From positions 62,001 to 126,000 of the forward strand of contig JAJVIK010000005.1 in the NCBI GenBank assembly GCA_022072055.1: a DNA stretch of 64,000 nt, given 5' to 3'. The position numbers and the translations under genes are program-made. Source of the DNA: a bacterium. Lineage in GTDB: Bacteria > Hinthialibacterota > Hinthialibacteria > OLB16. The notes beneath the pieces were generated by a model. That model ran no database searches. It had not been told where the DNA came from and was given only the letters and a program-made list of their open reading frames with translations. Below are positions 42,301 through 51,500 of the stretch, in pieces. The first letter of the stretch is position 1. Each line of letters opens with the position of its first letter.

Positions 42301-45300
42301 CTGAACGACGGTTCCTCCGCGCCATTTGTTGGTTTGGCCGCTGCCGACATCGGCGCGGCGACTGACAAATCAAACGATATTGCGCTCGCCGATTTCAACG
42401 AGGACGGCATCCTCGACGTGGCGGCAGTTCACGGGGTTGGGGGAACCGCCAAACCTTCCTATGTCTATCTTGGGAGCGCCTCGACGACGAACCCGTACTC
42501 CAGCTCGACGCCGATCCAGCTACCCAATGCCGACAGCTGGTCCGTGGAAGTGGGGGACGTCGACCGAGATGGCGATATCGATATCGTGGAGGGAATCCTG
42601 TCAACATTTGGACAGGTCAATCGAGTTCATATCAATGGCGGGACTGGAACCGTTTGGACTCAAGTCGATGTCGGTGTCGATGCGGTCAGGACCGACGGCT
42701 CCGCGGTCGGGGACCTTGACGGGGACGGGGACCTGGACCTATCCGCAATCCAAGAGCATTCACCAAACGATCTTCGCTTATACCTGAATGACGGCACCAC
42801 GGATCCCTGGAATGGTGTGGCGGGAATCCTTGTGGATCCATCATTCGGAAGTAATTCGACCAACAAAGGAGGAACCGTGGAGTTCGCGGATGTTGATGGA
42901 GATGGTGACCTCGATATCATAGCGGGCTTATACGAGAATGGCGGTGGGGCAGGAGACAATGGGCTTGCAAACCGCCTCTACCGGCGTTGTCCTCTTTGCA
43001 GGCCGTCCTCTTCCTTTGCCACCTCCCTCACCATCGACACCGAACCCGGCAACATCCCCGACGCGCTCCTAACAGTCACCGACACCACACCGGACCACAC
43101 CTCGATCCGCTACTACCTCTCCAACAACGGCGGCGCGCAGTGGTTCCAGGTGACACCGGGAGTGTCGTTTGTTTTCCCAACCACCGGCAGTGATTTGCGC
43201 TGGCGGGCGGAGCTCGCTTCCCTCTCTCCGGTCGTGTCGGCCTCCATCCAGAGCGTGATGATCACCGGTTCCGTCGCCCCGACCGAGACCCCGACCGCCA
43301 CGGCGACACAGACCGACACGCCGACGGTTACGGCAACCAGCACGAGCACTCCAACCGACACGTCCACTCCCTCGCCATCGAAGACTCCCGTCCCGCCAAC
43401 CGCGACGCCCACTTGGACCGGCACGGAAACCGCCACGCCAACCAACACGGTGACTCCGCTCTATGGGACGCCGGTTCAGATCAAGGCGCCATCCGAGGCC
43501 ACCAACGCGAACTTCGGCTATTCGGTGGCCGGGATCGGGGATGTCAACGGGGATGGCAAGGGGGACCTGATTGTCGGGGCGCCCGCGGCGGATGCTGATA
43601 GCCCAGCCCTTGCGGGGAAGGTCTATCTGGTGGATGGAGGGACCGCCGCGGTCCTGGGTGAATTCGCGGTCGCCTCCCCGGAAGTGGGCGGCCAGTTCGG
43701 ATACTCGGTCGGGAGCGTTCCGGACACAAGTGGAAACGGAACTTGGGACGTTGTGATCGGCGCCCGGCTGGGGGATGGCGGCTCCGCTCCAAGCGATCGG
43801 GGACGAGTGTTCCTTTTTGAAGGGTCCACTCGGAGCTTGATCCGGGAGCTCACCTCACTCGGCGCGGATGGGATGGGCTACTTCGGCGCGGCGGTCGCCG
43901 GGATGGGCAGCGTCAACGGGGACAGCTTCGGCGATATCCTTGTGGGAGCCTATCAAGAGGACATTACACAGAATAACAGTGGGAGAGCCTATGTTTTCAG
44001 CGGGACCGCGAATCAGGTGATCCATGACCGTCAACCTCAGGCGCCCGCCGCGGACGGGAATTTCGGGTGGGCGGTGGCATCGGTTCCCGACACAAACAAC
44101 GATGGCGCGCCCGATTTTGTGGTCGGGGCGATAAGAGACAATGGGAGTGTAACCGAGGAAGGGCAGGCCTACTTGTTCAGCGGTGCCACAGGAGCCCTCC
44201 TCCAAACCTTGGACAACCCGGATGGCGAGGTGGGGGGCCGTTTCGGATACGCCGTGGCGGGGGTCGAGGATGTCAATGGGGACGGCTGGGGGGATGTGGT
44301 GGTCGGGGCGCGTGACGAAGACCCCGGGACCAGTCCGGCCGCGGCGGGGCGTGTTCATGTCTTCAGCGGCGCGACCGGAACGCACATAAGGGCAATCGCC
44401 TCTCCCAATGAGGAGATGAACGGTTTCTTCGGTTCCGCCTTGGCGGGGATCCCCGATCTGGATGGGGATGGGTTCGGTGATATCCTTGCGGGCGCGTACC
44501 AGGAGGACCCGGGAGGAAGCCCGACCGAAGCGGGGCGGGTTTATGTCTTGAGCGGCGCGTCCGGCGCGGTGCTCCAAACCCTGGCGTCGCCTGAGGAAGG
44601 AGCCAATGGCTTCTTTGGATTCTCCGTGGCGGCGGTCCCGGACGCAAACAACGATGGGTACGCCGAAATCGCGGTGGGCGCGCGGTCGGAATACGCCGGT
44701 GGTGGCCCGGCGGGTTCCGGGCGTGTTTACCTCTTCTACTCTGTCCTTCCGCCCCTACCGACCGCAACCGCTTCTCAAACCCCAACGGGGACGCAGACAT
44801 CCACCTCTACCCAAACCCCGACTTCATCGGGCACCCACACCCGCACCGCGACCGGAACAAACACCCGCACGGCCACGCCGACAGAGACGAATCTCCCGAC
44901 TTCGTCTCCAACCGCCACCTCCACTCACACTTCCTTGCCAACCTCCACCGGCACGGCCACAAATACAGCAACCCCAACAAGCACGGGGACGAACACCGAG
45001 ACACCCTTGCCCACCGAAACACAAACGCCTCAGCCCACGGCCACCGCCACGAACACCGAGACCTCGCTTCCGACACACACCTCCACGCCAACCGCGAGTG
45101 TCACCCACACGCCTCTTCCTCCCACATCGACATCGACCAGAACCGCAACCGGCACAAACACGGTAACCCGCACGGCGACTCCGACCCGGACCGCCACCGG
45201 AACGAACACCCCCTCGGCCACGATCACAGAAACTCCCACCGCAACCCAGTTCGGCGCTCCCAGCTCGACCCCCACTCAAACCCCGACCGTGTCCGGGACC

Positions 45301-46536
45301 GCCACAGTGACTCCCACGGACACGATTTCGGAGACCCCCTCTCCGAGCGCTTCTGTAACTCAAACAGAAACCGCAAGCCCGACCACCACCGGAACGTTGA
45401 CACCGAGCCCAACCGCGACCGCCACGCCGACACCTTCCGCAACTCTCGATGGACCCACGCCGACGGCAACCGCCTCGCCCACGGCCACCGAGGTTCCACG
45501 CCTTGTGGATGTCATCCCGGACGACACCATCACCCTGGGGCCGGGGCTGGCCCGGTTCGCGTTTTCGTTCTCGGTGCCCATGAATCGGGAGGAAGCCCCC
45601 ACGGTCACCTATGGGCGGGTGTTCCCCTTCGCCCTGGGAAGCCTGTTTCCGGACCCGGGCTGGACCAATGATTTCACTTGGGTTGGGGTCACCGAACTTC
45701 CCGATTTCCTCACCGATGGCTTGTATACATTGCGTGTGCGCAACGCGGAGACCTTGGATGGCGCGACTGTTCCTGAGGATTCCAGCCATCAATTCCGCTT
45801 CCTCAAGCAGAACCCGAACGACCTCACCGAGGGACGTGTGACCGATGAGGCGGTCAACGCGCTCGGGATGGAGTGGGATCGCTCCGGGAACACGGATGTA
45901 TCCGGGCACATCATCGGCAGCGCGCCGCAAGCGAACGGACCTTACGATGTCGTGGCGGGAGTCGGATCCTCGCAGGATGCCTTTATCCATCTCGGCCTGA
46001 ACAGCGACACCGCTTACTTCTATCGCATATATGAGGTCTCCCTGAACAAGGGGAACGCCTCGACGGTTCGACAGCTCACCAACACCTTTGATGGCCGCAC
46101 CCTGGCGCTCTTGGCCAACGGTCGCGCCGAGGGGATCTCCTACAACAAGATGCGGATTTCGTGGGAGAGCGATGACAATCCGAGCACGGTCGGATTCCGG
46201 GTCCGTCGCGCCACGCACCGGAACGCACTCGGTGACTGCGGCGAGAATCCGGGGAGCATCATCGCGGAAGCCACTTCCGAGGTGACAGCGGCGACCGATG
46301 AGGGGCTTCATTCCAACACCGTGTACTTCTATGACATCTGTTTGTTGGACCAGGAAGGGAACACCTCGCGCTTGGAAAACCCATTTGTCGGCAGGACCCT
46401 CGGCATGGATCCCAATGGAGACGGCACGGTGGACGCTCAGGACTTGCTGTGGTTCCTTGACGCGGCGACCAAGGGTCAGGAAACGCAGGATATCCTGATC
46501 GAATTCTCGCTTCAGTGGGACACGTCGGTGGAATGA
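39370..46536 (+). CDS. Giant secreted VCBS/FG-GAP surface protein (2388 aa)
   Basis: A signal peptide (LICLILPGVLVFGSACAWP) opens the protein. Residues about 75-1195 are over twenty VCBS-type repeats of roughly 50 residues, each with a Ca2+-binding loop of the form D(x)D(x)DGD(x)D followed by NRLYLNNGT. A short beta-sandwich (about 1210-1300) and a Thr/Pro linker follow. Residues about 1375-1795 carry seven FG-GAP units (FGYSVAG, FGYSVGS, FGAAVAG, FGWAVAS, FGYAVAG, FGSALAG, FGFSVAA), the number for an integrin-alpha-like propeller. A 245-residue TPT-rich linker leads to the C-terminal module (2041-2388), shared with the 1229-residue protein and ending in an EF-hand/dockerin-like DPNGDGTVDAQDLLWFL. 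Likely an adhesin or polysaccharide-binding surface protein. Confidence 0.9.
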   Translation: MRRLICLILPGVLVFGSACAWPATPGLPFTEDFSATSLRDATRTTANWDTAAGELLAPPAKRLYGAAFGSVTPFSFSSAMSTTDLATGDMDGDGDLDLVAVNKNQVNQLFLNSGTSSPFSGVTAKDITTDALDTVGGDIGDVDNDGDLDFVVGVLNAGNRLYLNNGTSDPFAGAVGIVIDSDNLKTYDVALADFDNDGDLDLLATTLSDAASMLYLNDGVGNPWDTATPKAIGTATQNVFTQEVVDLDGDGYLDIVFPAENSNSRAFFNNGTSDPFNGVSAFEFTKPTNRAQGVAVGDLDGDGDVDVVFNEDGVSAGEVNYLFLNNGTATPFNGVTAKQITSDANRGFPARIADLNNDGALDVIIGNAGAGSGEINRIYFNNGTADPYSGVSGINLGTETDVTRALVAGDFDGDGDIDIVAGNNGQANRLYLNPANENPWNGVGGSDVGSDTYSTVRIAVADINGDGKLDVVAGNDNMASSHRNRLYLNNGTATPFNGVVGTNVGSESRRVAGIGIADFNGDGRLDIAFANGVAESQVNRLFLNDGAGDPFDMATGVDITSDTHHSRAIKVGDIDNDGDIDVVIANTSDNNRLYRNSGNGLAWTGTNIATDPGTTLDILIGDFNGDGWPDVIAGNSDGPETLYLNDKTGDPFDTLGGVNLPLPGGGGTHSYLAAGDVDRDGHLDVIAADPNAGLEGSILYLNNGTSSPFTGVTPISIPDTSTGRPLMQLCDVDGDGDLDLLSYDYGESVWVHLNNGTSNPWEGVSSINIAGSNVSQGNSIVCADVDNDGDLDLVQGVEGGTTKLYLSTAADNGGLHPWNANGFYGTQLPGLAATHGLAFGDVDGDGDIDLVEGDRSGGPPLYTLNNGTSDPYQGQTPTAIGSDMYRTTDVRLADIDNDGDLDLLTANGGEAVLSGIVAQPNRLYLNNGTSTPWSPLTALTIGTIDYATRKIAVGDVDGDGDLDVVTAEQSLSPNHLYLNDGSSAPFVGLAAADIGAATDKSNDIALADFNEDGILDVAAVHGVGGTAKPSYVYLGSASTTNPYSSSTPIQLPNADSWSVEVGDVDRDGDIDIVEGILSTFGQVNRVHINGGTGTVWTQVDVGVDAVRTDGSAVGDLDGDGDLDLSAIQEHSPNDLRLYLNDGTTDPWNGVAGILVDPSFGSNSTNKGGTVEFADVDGDGDLDIIAGLYENGGGAGDNGLANRLYRRCPLCRPSSSFATSLTIDTEPGNIPDALLTVTDTTPDHTSIRYYLSNNGGAQWFQVTPGVSFVFPTTGSDLRWRAELASLSPVVSASIQSVMITGSVAPTETPTATATQTDTPTVTATSTSTPTDTSTPSPSKTPVPPTATPTWTGTETATPTNTVTPLYGTPVQIKAPSEATNANFGYSVAGIGDVNGDGKGDLIVGAPAADADSPALAGKVYLVDGGTAAVLGEFAVASPEVGGQFGYSVGSVPDTSGNGTWDVVIGARLGDGGSAPSDRGRVFLFEGSTRSLIRELTSLGADGMGYFGAAVAGMGSVNGDSFGDILVGAYQEDITQNNSGRAYVFSGTANQVIHDRQPQAPAADGNFGWAVASVPDTNNDGAPDFVVGAIRDNGSVTEEGQAYLFSGATGALLQTLDNPDGEVGGRFGYAVAGVEDVNGDGWGDVVVGARDEDPGTSPAAAGRVHVFSGATGTHIRAIASPNEEMNGFFGSALAGIPDLDGDGFGDILAGAYQEDPGGSPTEAGRVYVLSGASGAVLQTLASPEEGANGFFGFSVAAVPDANNDGYAEIAVGARSEYAGGGPAGSGRVYLFYSVLPPLPTATASQTPTGTQTSTSTQTPTSSGTHTRTATGTNTRTATPTETNLPTSSPTATSTHTSLPTSTGTATNTATPTSTGTNTETPLPTETQTPQPTATATNTETSLPTHTSTPTASVTHTPLPPTSTSTRTATGTNTVTRTATPTRTATGTNTPSATITETPTATQFGAPSSTPTQTPTVSGTATVTPTDTISETPSPSASVTQTETASPTTTGTLTPSPTATATPTPSATLDGPTPTATASPTATEVPRLVDVIPDDTITLGPGLARFAFSFSVPMNREEAPTVTYGRVFPFALGSLFPDPGWTNDFTWVGVTELPDFLTDGLYTLRVRNAETLDGATVPEDSSHQFRFLKQNPNDLTEGRVTDEAVNALGMEWDRSGNTDVSGHIIGSAPQANGPYDVVAGVGSSQDAFIHLGLNSDTAYFYRIYEVSLNKGNASTVRQLTNTFDGRTLALLANGRAEGISYNKMRISWESDDNPSTVGFRVRRATHRNALGDCGENPGSIIAEATSEVTAATDEGLHSNTVYFYDICLLDQEGNTSRLENPFVGRTLGMDPNGDGTVDAQDLLWFLDAATKGQETQDILIEFSLQWDTSVE
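45793..45965 (+). repeat. Shared C-terminal module, copy 1 (DNA repeat)
   Basis: This 173-bp stretch inside the giant protein gene matches 51478-51650 at 159 positions without gaps (hand count). Thirteen of the 14 differences are synonymous; the one amino-acid change is Thr to Ala. Confidence 0.9.
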
Positions 46537-46566
46537 CGGCGGCCCCACGGAAACGCCGGAATCCAC

Positions 46567-46614
46567 GGAAGGATCGGAATGGATTGTAACCTTCCCGGGC
46601 GGTGATTCGGTAAT
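46567..46614. repeat. Dispersed 48-bp repeat, copy B
   Basis: Partner of the copy at 39154-39201, about 77 percent identical by hand count. Purine-rich GGAAGG and GGGGGAGAGAGG flank it. Confidence 0.6.
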
Positions 46615-46702
46615 AGGGGGAGAGAGGGGTCCGACCACGGGAGGCCAAGAGGCAAACCGAGAATCGAACGACACGCCGGGCAAAGGGTGTGCAAAACCGC
46701 GC

Positions 46703-46731
46703 TTGTCGTGCCGTCATCACTCTGTTACCTT
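46703..46731 (+). promoter_or_regulatory. Candidate promoter of the beta-helix / repeat-protein operon
   Basis: TTGTCG (46703-46708) and TACCTT (46726-46731), 17-base spacer, about 110 bases before the ATG at 46841. It has the same layout as the candidate at 39293-39321. Confidence 0.5.
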
Positions 46732-46840
46732 TATCTAACCTTGCTCCGCTTTGATCCGGCTCCGATGGCAAGGGGCGCGCGGGCTCGCGTTGGCGCCCGC
46801 CCCGACGCCGCGCAATTTGTGTGAACCAGGAGGGAAACCC

Positions 46841-48505
46841 ATGAGTACCAAGTCCGTGATCCTTTTGGGGATGCTGATCCTCCTGCAGGTCCCGGCTGCG
46901 GCCACGGAGTATTACGTGGATATCCAGAACGGGAGCAACCAGACCGGGGATGGAAACATCGGCAATCCCTGGCGCAACATCACCTACGCGCTGGCGCAGA
47001 TTTCCGGCACGGGGCACACGATCCATGTTGCCCCGGGGGTGTATGACAAGTCGCAGGACGCCGGGGGGTTATCGGAATCTTTCCCGATCCAGATGGAAAC
47101 GGGTGTTTCGATTGTGGGCGACCAGGGAGCCGCGGTCACTGTCCTGGACGCGCTGAACCAGAGTCCCAGGACGCGGGTCATTCAGGCGGTGAGCATCGCG
47201 GCGGGAACTGTCTTGCAGGGACTGACAATCAAGAATGGGCAGGCATCGGATAGCGGCGGTGGGATCTATATGAGTTCCTCGTCGATGACGGTTCAGGATT
47301 GTATTATTGAATCGAACGCGGCTTCCTCTTCTTTTTCTTCCACGTATGGGGGAGGGATATACATTAGCGGCGGGTTCAGCAACACACCACTGATTGATGG
47401 TTGTATCATCCGAAACAATTCCACAGTCACTTCTTCTTCAAATGGTATTGCATTTGGCGGGGGAGTGTTTGTCTCAGGTGCGGTGCCAACTATTACAGAC
47501 AATTCAATCATCGGAAACTCAGCAAGTCAGGCTGTATATTCTAATCCGACGTACGGTGGTGGAATTCATCTTTCTAGTTGCCCAGGGTCCTCCATCACGA
47601 GGAACATCATTGTAAGCAACAGCCTTTCCTCAACGGATTATGCTTATGGGGGAGGGTTATACTTGATTTCATCCAGTGGTTCTATCTCACGAAACCTCAT
47701 CAAAGCGAACACGTTAGGTTCGCAGGGGACTCGAGCCGGAGGAGGTATCTATATTTCCGGGAGTTACTCGGGGGCTCCAAGCATCATAAGAAATGAAATC
47801 CTCGGCAATGACCTGCAGGGCCTCTATATTGGGTCGTCGCAAGTCATGAACAATACAGTGGCCCGTAATGGTACCAACGGAGTTTACGTTATTGGATCAG
47901 CAAGTATCATCAACAACTCAATTGTAAACAACGGATCGCATGGCCTCTATGGCTCTAGTTCAGGGAATACAACCGTTCGGAACAATGTGATTGCGAGTAA
48001 CTCTGGCTACGCCATGTACGAGGCAGCAATTGGTTTCGATTTCACAGCCGACTACAATCTCCTTTACAGTAACCCCTCCGGACTGTGCTTCGACGAGGGA
48101 ACCACACCCATCGGAACACTCGCTCAACTCAACATCACCTCCGGTTACACCAACAATCTCGAGGGGAATCCGATCTTCGCGGACGAGGCCTCCGACAACT
48201 ACCGCCTCACCTCCACCTCCCCCGCCAAGGACGCCGGGTCCTCCACCAGCGCGCCGACCGATGACGCCGACGGCGAACCGCGCCCCAATGGGGCCGGATA
48301 TGACATCGGTGCGGATGAGTATTACGCCCCCCACGCCGCCGATACAAACACCAATTATGTGATCGAAAACTTCGAGATGCTCCGCTGGGTGGATGATTGG
48401 GCCAACAGCCTCATCACCCAAGGCCAACTGGATGAACTCAAGGCGATCTGGTCTTGCCTCAACGGATACAAATCCGATGGCTTTGGTGGATTCACCTGCC
48501 GCTGA
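46841..48505 (+). CDS. Secreted right-handed beta-helix protein
   Basis: The 554-residue protein has a signal peptide (SVILLGMLILLQVPAAATE) followed by a DUF1565-like start (YYVDIQNGSNQTGDGNIGNP, then WRNITYALAQ). It continues as a parallel beta-helix with NNS, GGG and GGIYIS rungs (GGGIYMSSSSMTVQDCIIE, GGIYISG, NNTVARNGTNGVYV). The end, FADEASDNYRLTSTSPAKDAG with GYDIGADEY, is the choice-of-anchor Q type terminal domain seen in surface proteins. The last 50 residues form a helical tail (MLRWVDDWANSL, LDELKAIW). Such helices bind or cleave polysaccharides, but no lyase catalytic residues can be assigned. ATG at 46841 has AGGAGGG upstream. The 1229-residue gene follows after 26 bases. Confidence 0.85.
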   Translation: MSTKSVILLGMLILLQVPAAATEYYVDIQNGSNQTGDGNIGNPWRNITYALAQISGTGHTIHVAPGVYDKSQDAGGLSESFPIQMETGVSIVGDQGAAVTVLDALNQSPRTRVIQAVSIAAGTVLQGLTIKNGQASDSGGGIYMSSSSMTVQDCIIESNAASSSFSSTYGGGIYISGGFSNTPLIDGCIIRNNSTVTSSSNGIAFGGGVFVSGAVPTITDNSIIGNSASQAVYSNPTYGGGIHLSSCPGSSITRNIIVSNSLSSTDYAYGGGLYLISSSGSISRNLIKANTLGSQGTRAGGGIYISGSYSGAPSIIRNEILGNDLQGLYIGSSQVMNNTVARNGTNGVYVIGSASIINNSIVNNGSHGLYGSSSGNTTVRNNVIASNSGYAMYEAAIGFDFTADYNLLYSNPSGLCFDEGTTPIGTLAQLNITSGYTNNLEGNPIFADEASDNYRLTSTSPAKDAGSSTSAPTDDADGEPRPNGAGYDIGADEYYAPHAADTNTNYVIENFEMLRWVDDWANSLITQGQLDELKAIWSCLNGYKSDGFGGFTCR

Positions 48506-48531
48506 GGTCGCGGAGCCGACAGGAGCGCAAG

Positions 48532-51500
48532 GTGAGAAACGACCGCGTTTCCCGTGGGACAGGCATCCTGCTTGTCGGGGGGTGGGAAAAGGACAGGCAA
48601 GATGGCTGTCCCCCCAGCTTGGGCGCGCTCCTGCTCCTCCTGTTCACTCTCCCCGCGTTCGCCGATATCACCGGAAGCCGGAGTCTCCCCGGAAGCTATG
48701 TGGGGGCCACGACGGCCCATGTGGAAATCGCGCTCACGATAACCGGCGCCACCCCGGTGTATGGAGCCGTGGTTGAAGAGACGATTCCATCGGGATGGAA
48801 CCTCGCATCGTCCTCGCCAACACAGGATAAGTTCTCATCCTCAACAAACAAGATCGCCTGGCTGATTACAGATGCAAGTGGACTGGACTCGCAAACACTC
48901 GAATATGATGTACTTGTTCCGTTGGGACAGACCGGAAGCAGCGTGTTCTCTGGCCAAATCCATTACTTACTGGAGGATGTGGAAACTTCAGTCACCATGG
49001 GTGGTAACACAAGTCTGCCTCAGTCCACGCCAACGACGACGCCGACACAGACCATTACCGGGACACCGACACAAACCGGGACCCCCACAAACACGGCGAC
49101 GGTGACCCCCACACTCAATCCACTTGCGCTTTCCGGCAGCCGCGACTTGCCCTTGGATTATTCTCCCGGGCTTCCGGTGGAGGTGAGTGTGTTCTTGGAC
49201 ACCGACGCATCGGTTCCCCTTAAGGGTGTGATCCTTGAGGAGACCTTGCCCGCCGGCTGGAGTGTCACGGCCTCCACGCCCGCTGTGGACGCCTTCGATT
49301 CCGATAGCGGCAAGGCGCGGTGGCTGCTGGTCGATATGACCACGGTGGCTGACCAAACGGTCGATTACCGCCTGCTTCCTCCGATTACTGACACCGGGAA
49401 CAAGACCTTTAGTGGATCACAAAGCATCCGCCTGTCGAATACAGGATATATCATCACGATGGGAGGAGAGACAAACCTTCCGAAAGCCCTGCCAACTTCG
49501 ACGCCGACCGTAACACCGACTTTCACGCGCACGTTGACACACACGCAGACCGCTACACCCACCAGGACCCCCACACTGGACCCCAATGCACTTATCGGAA
49601 CGCGGAATCTCCCCGCGAATTACCTGCCCGGCGAACCGTTGGAGGTTCAGGTAACCCTCAACTTGAACGAAGCGTCACCCGCCAAGGGCCTGATCCTCCA
49701 GGAGACGGTCCCCTCCGGTTGGCTGGTTCTCGATTCCACGCCCGGAGTGGATGCGTTCAATTCATCGAGCAGCCAAGCCCGATGGCTTCTGATGGACATA
49801 TCGGGGCTCCCCGACAGCGTGGTCGAATACCGTGTCCTGTCCCCGATCACCGCGTCCGGCCAGCAGGCATTCAGCGGAACACTGCATGTCCGCGCGGCGA
49901 ACAGCGACTACTCCCTGGCGGTGGGAGGGGAGAGCCTTCTCCCCCAGGGACCGCCATCCTTGACCCCCACGCGAACCATCACAAACACCCCCACGATCTC
50001 CCCCACCCGAACGCGGACCCCCACTCGATCCCCAACGATTGCCCCGGCTCGAGTTGTCGGGATTCGGGAGTTGCCGCTCCAATACGCCCCGGGGCAGACT
50101 GTCAGCGGCCGGATCCGATTGGAGATCGGCCCCGAATCCCCGCCCAAGGGGTTGATTGTATCGGATCAGCTTCCCTCGGGCTGGCTGCTGCTCTCCTCCA
50201 ATCCCACGGCCAATGCCTTCAATTCGACCTCCGGCGAGGCTCGCTGGTTGCTCGCCAGCATCGCGGGGCTTGGGGATGGGTTCGTCGACTTCGAGGCGCT
50301 GGTGCCCATCACGGAGAGTGGAGCGAAATCGTTTCAGGGAACCTTGAGCGCGCGACTCGAATCGTCGGAGTATGTCATCCCCGTGATCGGCCACAATCAG
50401 GTCGGGCAGACCCCCCGCGCCACGGACACCCCCTCACGGACTTCGACCTCCACTCGGACCCCCACGGATAGCGCCACGTTTACGCCCACGACAACCTCGA
50501 TCCCAACTCATTCTTTCACTCCGACCGGGACAAGCTCCTTTACCCCCATTCCAATTGACACCGATACACCGAGCGCGACCCCGACAGGGACCGCCACGCT
50601 CACGAAGACACCGACGCCAACCCATTCGGGCACGCAGACACCAACCGCAACCAGTTCACCTACAATCACGGAAACCGCCACCGGCACGGACACCCAGACG
50701 CCGACACAAACGGTCACGCATACCGTGACGGAATCACACACACCGTCCTCAACGATTACCGAAACGCCGACGAACACCCAAATCGGAGCGCCGACCTCCA
50801 CGCCAACCCCAACCACGACCGACACGTTGCCACCCACCGCAAGCGCCTCCCCCACGGCTTCCGGAACGGACACGCCTCCCCTGAACACAGCCACGGTGAC
50901 ACGCACAGGGACCGCCACGCCCTCTCGATCCTTCACTCTCACAAGGACCCCCACCGGGTCGATGACTCCCTCTCCGACCATCACCCAGACCCCCACCGCG
51001 ACCCAGTTCGGCGCGCCCAGCTCAACCCCCACCGAGACCGCGACCATTTCCGGAACGGCGACAATCACCGTAACCCCAACGGATTCACGGACCCCGACTC
51101 CAAGCGCAACACGGACCCTGACCCCAAGCCCATCCACAAGCGCCACGGCCACACCCTCCGCCACGGTGGTCGGTATCCCGCTCCTTGTGGATGTTATCCC
51201 GGATGAGAGCATCACCATCGGGGTCGGAGACGCCATCTTCTCGTTCACCTTTTCTCACCCGATGGACCGTGACCGGGATCCATCCGTGACATTCGGCACT
51301 CCGCCGCTGTATAACATCGGCCTGCGGTTCACTCCCGCGCCGGGATGGGTGGACGATTTTACCTGGTACGGCGGCGTGCAACTTCAGAGCTTTGTCAGCG
51401 ACGGCTTGTACACGCTGCGGGTCACTGACGCGCGGACCGCCACGGGGGCGTCCATCCTTCCGGACACCAACCACAACTTCCGTTTCCTCAAGCAGAACCC

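Larger units (their letters stand above)
46537..46840. other. Intergenic region before the beta-helix gene
   Basis: The 304-bp gap contains copy B of the dispersed repeat, a candidate promoter and, near its end, the AGGAGG ribosome site of the next gene. Nothing else was recognised. Confidence 0.6.

Noticed and set aside
44758-45492. Short repeats in the TPT linker as a CRISPR array
   Set aside because: The repeats are degenerate codons for Thr, Pro, Ser and Ala with no fixed spacer length and lie in frame inside a coding region.
44824-46683. 619-codon frame antisense to the giant protein
   Set aside because: It reads the reverse complement of the TPT linker, giving Arg/Gly/Cys-rich low complexity without a ribosome site.
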